Source: Planctomycetota bacterium
Lineage (GTDB): Bacteria; Planctomycetota; Planctomycetia; Pirellulales; Pirellulaceae
Assembly (NCBI GenBank): GCA_016872725.1
Contig: VGZC01000028.1
Location: 1 to 64,000, forward strand
Reading direction: 5' to 3'
Length of the DNA stretch: 64,000 nt
Below, in pieces: positions 60,589 through 64,000 of the stretch. The translations under genes were made by a program, and so were the position numbers. How positions within the stretch are numbered: position 1 is the first letter of the stretch; each line of letters opens with the position of its first letter. Under the pieces are notes generated by a model. It did no database searches. It had not been told where the DNA came from and was given only the letters and a program-made list of their open reading frames with translations.

Positions 60589-61696
60589 CCGCGCCGATCG
60601 ACGGTCCTGGTTCTCCCGCCGGTTTGGAGGGCGCGCGGCCGCGCCGGCCGTGCTCGGTCTCGCCGGCCTCGCCGTCGGCCCCCTCGGCGCCGCCGGGCAG
60701 GACGACGGGCCGTCGCCGCGCGAACGGCTGGGCGCGATGACGGCCGCCGAGAAGGAAGAACTCCAACGCAAGGAACGCAGGTTCCGCAGCCTGTCGGCCG
60801 ACGAGCAAGATCGGCTGAGGGCCATGCATGCCGAAATCACCGAAGCGCCCGATGCGGACGAGTTGACGCGCGTGATGACGCGCTATTACGAATGGCTCAA
60901 GACGCTCCGGCCCGGCGAACGGGCCGAAGTGCTGAGCCTGCCGCCCGAGCAGCGCATCGAGAAGATCAAAGGCATGCTCGAGGAACAGTCGATCCAGCGG
61001 TTCCAACGCATGGCCGCCTCCCAGCTCGGCACGGACGACGTGACGCTCATCTTCCGATGGATCGGCGAATACGTCGCGCGGCACGACGCCGAACTGTACG
61101 ACTCCCTGTCCGAGGACCAGAAGCGATTCGTCGGGCAGAACCCGAGAACGAGGCGGTTCGTGCTGACCGGCGCGCTGATGCGCAAAAGCGTCAACTCGAT
61201 CCTCGTGTCCGACGACGAGGTCAATCAGTTGATCGACGGACTTTCGCCGACGGCGAAACAGATCCTGCAGTCCGAGAAGGACCGGCTCCAACGGGTCCGC
61301 ATCATCCGCGGCTGGATGGAGGCGGCCGCGTCGAGCATGTTCCGGAACGGAGGCCGGACGACGCCGCCCCCGAGCAACGAGCAGATCATGGAGTTCGTCA
61401 CGCGCGAGCTGAGCGCCCGCGACCGCGCGTTTTTGGAGGGGCTTCCCGCCGAGCGGTTCCGGCGCGAGGCGGAACGGTACTATCATTGGCACAAGGGCCG
61501 CCGTGAACGGGAAGGCGGAGGGGGCGGCGCACCGCCCGGATCCCAAGGCACTCCGGGCCCTCCCGGACCCCAGGGAAGGCCCGGAGAAATCGACCGATTC
61601 CGTCCGTTTCGACCGGGCGGTGATCCCCGATCGGGCCCCCCGCGATCCAACGGCCGCGAGGACGGCGCGCGAAGTGGGCCGCCCAATTCCAGATGA
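60578..61696 (+). CDS. Exported helical protein of the sigma operon
   Basis: 372 aa. An Arg-rich N-terminus (RADRRSWFSRRFGG) and hydrophobic stretch (AVLGLAGLAVGPLGAAG) form a possible twin-arginine-like signal. The body is charged and helical with repeated LSADEQDRLR / LRPGERAEVLSLPPEQR elements, resembling Spy/CpxP or DUF3106-type periplasmic proteins. A collagen-like Gly/Pro tail (GTPGPPGPQGRPGE) precedes a basic end. It overlaps the anti-sigma gene by 11 bp and the S49 gene by 4 bp. A sensor or stress-protein role is inferred from context. Confidence 0.75.
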   Translation: MAHDRADRRSWFSRRFGGRAAAPAVLGLAGLAVGPLGAAGQDDGPSPRERLGAMTAAEKEELQRKERRFRSLSADEQDRLRAMHAEITEAPDADELTRVMTRYYEWLKTLRPGERAEVLSLPPEQRIEKIKGMLEEQSIQRFQRMAASQLGTDDVTLIFRWIGEYVARHDAELYDSLSEDQKRFVGQNPRTRRFVLTGALMRKSVNSILVSDDEVNQLIDGLSPTAKQILQSEKDRLQRVRIIRGWMEAAASSMFRNGGRTTPPPSNEQIMEFVTRELSARDRAFLEGLPAERFRREAERYYHWHKGRREREGGGGGAPPGSQGTPGPPGPQGRPGEIDRFRPFRPGGDPRSGPPRSNGREDGARSGPPNSR

Positions 61697-62814
61697 TCCC
61701 AAATGACCCAACGGCCCCAATGACCCAGAACTGGCAGGTGCGTCCCATGTCGCAGGATGATTCACGTCGATCGTTGCCTGAGCGGATCACGGTCCATCTC
61801 GCGGAAAGCCGGTCCCGGCTGGTGGGCCGCGTGTTCACCTGGTTCATTTCCCTGGCCGTTCTGGTCGCCCTATTCCGGTCGTCGATGACCGGAACGACCT
61901 ACCACGATCCGCAATACGGCGTCCGCGAACGGCACGTCTCGGGCTCGCTCGACGGCGCCGACCGCATCGCCGTGATCACTGTGGGCGGCGTGATCCTCGA
62001 CGGGGACGGTTTTGTCAAAGCCCAGATCGACCGCGTGCGGGAAGACCCGTCGGTAAGGGGGATCGTGGTCCGCGTCGATTCGCCCGGCGGATCGGTGACC
62101 GCGTCGGACTATATCTACCACCATCTGCGCAAGCTCCGCGAGGAAAAAGACGTGCCGCTGGTCGTCAGTATGGGCGGCATGGCGGCGAGCGGGGGCTATT
62201 ACGTCGCCATGGCGGTGGGCGATCAGCCCGATTCCATTTTCGCCGAACCCACGACGACCACCGGCTCGATCGGCGTGTTGATCCCCCACTACGATTTCAG
62301 CGGACTGCTCGAACGGTTCGACGTGAAGGACGATTCGATCGCCAGCCATCCCCGGAAACTGCTGCTCAGCATGAGCCGCCCGATGCCCGACGACCAGCGC
62401 GCCCTGCTCGAAAAGCACGTGGGCGAGCTGTTCGAGCGGTTCAAGCGGATCGTGCATTCCGGTCGACCCGCGTTCCGCAACGCGGAGAATCGGCTTGAGC
62501 GCGGCGGGGTCGATTTGGCGACGGGCGAGATCTTCACGGCGGACGAGGCCCTGCGGCACGGGCTGGTCGATCGGATCGGGTTCATCGAGGACGCCGTCGA
62601 TCGCGTCCTCGAATTGGCACAGCTCGACAAGTCCGCCACGCGCGTCGTGCGTTACGATCGATCGGCCACGTTGTGGAGCAGCATGGTCGGCGATTGGATG
62701 ACGGCGGACCGGCCGCCCACGGGTCTCGCTTCGATTCTCGATGCCGGCGTGCCCCGCGCGTACTATCTGTTCACCACTCTGCCGCCGACATTCGCACGGC
62801 TCTCCGAGCCGTGA
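61693..62814 (+). CDS. sppA: S49 family signal-peptide peptidase (SppA-like)
   Basis: 373 aa membrane-bound serine protease. One transmembrane helix (VFTWFISLAVLVALF) lies at about 47-61. The S49 core has VRVDSPGGSVTASDYIY, the catalytic Ser166 in MGGMAASGGYYVAM, TTTTGSIGVL and a likely lysine partner at Lys222. It is the short, single-domain form. ATG at 61693 overlaps the upstream stop; an ATG at 61747 is an alternative. The last residues (ARLSEP) and the stop come from the first copy of a 78-bp repeat. Probably clears membrane or signal peptides in the ECF response. Confidence 0.9.
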   Translation: MIPNDPTAPMTQNWQVRPMSQDDSRRSLPERITVHLAESRSRLVGRVFTWFISLAVLVALFRSSMTGTTYHDPQYGVRERHVSGSLDGADRIAVITVGGVILDGDGFVKAQIDRVREDPSVRGIVVRVDSPGGSVTASDYIYHHLRKLREEKDVPLVVSMGGMAASGGYYVAMAVGDQPDSIFAEPTTTTGSIGVLIPHYDFSGLLERFDVKDDSIASHPRKLLLSMSRPMPDDQRALLEKHVGELFERFKRIVHSGRPAFRNAENRLERGGVDLATGEIFTADEALRHGLVDRIGFIEDAVDRVLELAQLDKSATRVVRYDRSATLWSSMVGDWMTADRPPTGLASILDAGVPRAYYLFTTLPPTFARLSEP

Positions 62815-62950
62815 TGCGGCGGGACGGGTTAGAGGATAAGAAAACTCGCCTCGGAGAGGCGAGCGACATTCGCACGGCTCTCCGAGCCGTGACGCGGCGG
62901 GACGGGTTAGAGGATAAGAAAACTCGCCTCGGAGAGGCGAGCGACATTCG
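62787..62950. repeat. Tandem 78-bp element with CTCCG- and CGGAG-loop hairpins (2 copies)
   Basis: Copies at 62787-62864 and 62865-62942 differ at one base, with 8 bp of a third copy. Each has stem CACGGCT with loop CTCCG (62802-62806, 62880-62884), a spacer containing GGGACGGGTTAGAGG, then stem CTCGCCT with loop CGGAG (62852-62856, 62930-62934) and CGACATTCG. The first copy begins inside the sppA coding region and supplies its stop codon. Confidence 0.95.
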
Positions 62951-63033
62951 GAGGTCCGGTTCGGTGTTGCCAGACCGGGGTAGATCCCGGTAAGCTACGA
63001 TGCACGGCCATCCGAGAAAAAGGAGTTTCCACG

Positions 63034-63777
63034 TTGTTCGTCGCCGCCTCGACCGAGTGCTTCCGCAGTTTGCCGCTCACAGAAGCCCTGGAACGGCTCA
63101 CCGATCTCGAATTCAGCAGCGTTGAGGTCGCCCTGCACGAGCAGGGTTGCCAGTTGCGGCCGAGCGAAGTCGTCGCGGACTTCACAAGGTGCGTCGACCG
63201 ATGCCGCAACACGCGCCGGCTCGACGTCGTCGCCTACAGCGTCGAGATCGCGGCGACTGGCGACGAATACTACCGCCAATTCGAGGCCATTTGCCGACTC
63301 GCCAAGGCCACGAAGGTCGTGACGCTCACCGTTCCCTCGGGCGAGCTCGGAACGCCGTTCAACGAGGAGGTCGAGCGGCTGCAGCGGCTCGTGGACATCG
63401 CGACCCTCGAAGGCATCCGCGTCGCCATGCGCAGCCAGGTCGGTTGCCTGTCCGAGGACCCCGACACGGTCGTCGTGCTCTGCGACAACGTCAAAGGGCT
63501 CGGCCTGACCCTCGATCCCAGCCACTATACGTTCGGCCGCGAACGGAACTACGACAAGCTCTACAAGTACGTCTATCACGTCCATTTGCGGGACACGACG
63601 AAAGACAAGCTGCAGGTCCGGGTCGGTCAGGGTTCCATCGAATACGGCCGGCTCATCGCCTCGCTCCGCAAGGTCGGCTACAACCGGGTCCTCGGCATCG
63701 ACATGTCGGAGATGGAGGACGTCGATCACATGGCCGAACTGCGCAAGATGCGGTTGCTCCTCGAAAGCCTGCTCTGA
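63034..63777 (+). CDS. Sugar phosphate isomerase/epimerase (AP-endonuclease-2-like TIM barrel)
   Basis: 247 aa. The family pattern is seen in FVAASTECFRSLPLTEALER, LDPSHYTFGRERNYDKLYKY, VYHVHLRDTTKDKLQVRVG and IDMSEMEDVDHM; the His/Asp/Glu residues in these segments are the probable metal ligands. Start TTG at 63034 with AAGGAG about 8 nt upstream. It lies 84 bp after the hairpin array in the same direction as sppA. Substrate (a sugar or inositol-type compound) unknown. Confidence 0.82.
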   Translation: MFVAASTECFRSLPLTEALERLTDLEFSSVEVALHEQGCQLRPSEVVADFTRCVDRCRNTRRLDVVAYSVEIAATGDEYYRQFEAICRLAKATKVVTLTVPSGELGTPFNEEVERLQRLVDIATLEGIRVAMRSQVGCLSEDPDTVVVLCDNVKGLGLTLDPSHYTFGRERNYDKLYKYVYHVHLRDTTKDKLQVRVGQGSIEYGRLIASLRKVGYNRVLGIDMSEMEDVDHMAELRKMRLLLESLL

Positions 63778-63851
63778 CAGTTCTCCCGGGATCGCCGGTC
63801 AGCGCGCGGGATTCCGCGCGCGATGGTCCAAGTCGGTCGGATCGTGAAACG

Positions 63852-64000
63852 ATGGCAGCAAGTTCGAAGCATGCCCGGCGCGGTCTCTGGACCGCGACAC
63901 TGTTCGTGCTGACGGCGGGAATCCCGGCCGCGCGGGGAGACGATCCGGACGACGGCGCGCTGGCCGCCTCCGGAATCCGGAAGCTCGAATCCGCGCATCT
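63852..64000 (+). CDS. Start of an exported protein (truncated at window edge)
   Basis: ATG at 63852 opens a frame that stays open to the window end (49 codons). It has a basic N-terminus and a hydrophobic signal region (WTATLFVLTAGIPAARG), then ALAASGIRKLESAH. The GIRKLES segment resembles the start of exported proteins I know from planctomycetes. Direction matches the isomerase gene. Function cannot be judged from this fragment. Confidence 0.6.
   Translation, partial: MAASSKHARRGLWTATLFVLTAGIPAARGDDPDDGALAASGIRKLESAH

Noticed and set aside
54467-62950. CRISPR arrays at the tandem hairpin loci
   Set aside because: Only two copies each, with no unique spacers between identical repeats and no cas genes in the window.
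62673-62993. Plus-strand frame overlapping the end of sppA and both repeat copies
   Set aside because: It consists of a repeated peptide produced by the 78-bp element and a shadow of sppA; no start signal.

Overview
This window looks like a chromosomal segment of a GC-rich planctomycete. The evidence is the gene content: a secreted sulfatase with a C-terminal beta-sandwich, a DUF1080 protein, a BNR/VPS10-type propeller protein, a twin-arginine Gfo/Idh/MocA oxidoreductase, membrane-anchored prenyltransferase-repeat proteins, a cysteine-rich exported repeat protein, several families I know mainly from planctomycetes, and a HisA-related (COG1411-like) protein of the kind seen with tetrahydromethanopterin-linked C1 genes. 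GTG and TTG starts recur, and GC-driven antisense ORFs are very common. No rRNA, prophage, insertion sequence, CRISPR array or replication origin is visible.

Layout. 0-3 kb (minus strand): rpmG, recJ, pcm, tRNA-Pro(CGG) and a terminator. 3.2-8.4 kb (plus): two anchored toroid proteins, the HisA-like protein, a repeat array and an OmpH/Skp-like chaperone. 8.4-12.7 kb (minus): an acyl-CoA carboxyltransferase, AtuA split into two genes, and an enoyl-CoA hydratase, an isoprenoid or branched-chain acyl-CoA catabolic operon. 13.2-24.5 kb: secreted esterase, MFS permease, sulfatase, an internally deleted DUF1080 protein, the 1444-residue propeller protein with three inserted PDZ domains, and a two-domain alpha/beta hydrolase. 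25.3-29.8 kb (minus): permease, glutamine-synthetase-like ligase, class-I amidotransferase and SDR, consistent with gamma-glutamylation of an amine. 31.3-38.7 kb (minus): RNase E/G, a DUF2344 protein, PTS enzyme I, HPr, EIIA-Ntr, HPF, then a TPR and an HDOD protein. 39-44.5 kb: two planctomycete-type membrane proteins, a sodium/solute symporter with its DUF485 partner, and an unknown protein. 44.6-53.3 kb: an enlarged Tex protein, an 82-residue conserved protein, a LOG-family protein, a fused HemD-HemE, and a helical unknown. 53.3-58.8 kb: cysteine-rich protein, cupin, small proteins, a BFD-like ferredoxin, rlmN and an M20 peptidase. 59.4-64 kb: an overlapping ECF sigma / anti-sigma / secreted protein / S49 peptidase operon, a TIM-barrel isomerase and the start of an exported protein.

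The most unusual signal is intergenic. Hairpins whose stems differ completely keep the same 5-nt loop, CGGAG or its complement CTCCG. Two tandem arrays (54.5 and 62.8 kb) share an architecture of CTCCG-hairpin, spacer, CGGAG-hairpin and CGAC flank, but share neither stem nor spacer sequence. A third locus (7.3 kb) repeats one arm of such a hairpin four times. A second hairpin set keeps the loop CGCCAG/CTGGCG. These elements cluster at gene 3' ends, and in two genes the repeat supplies the stop codon.
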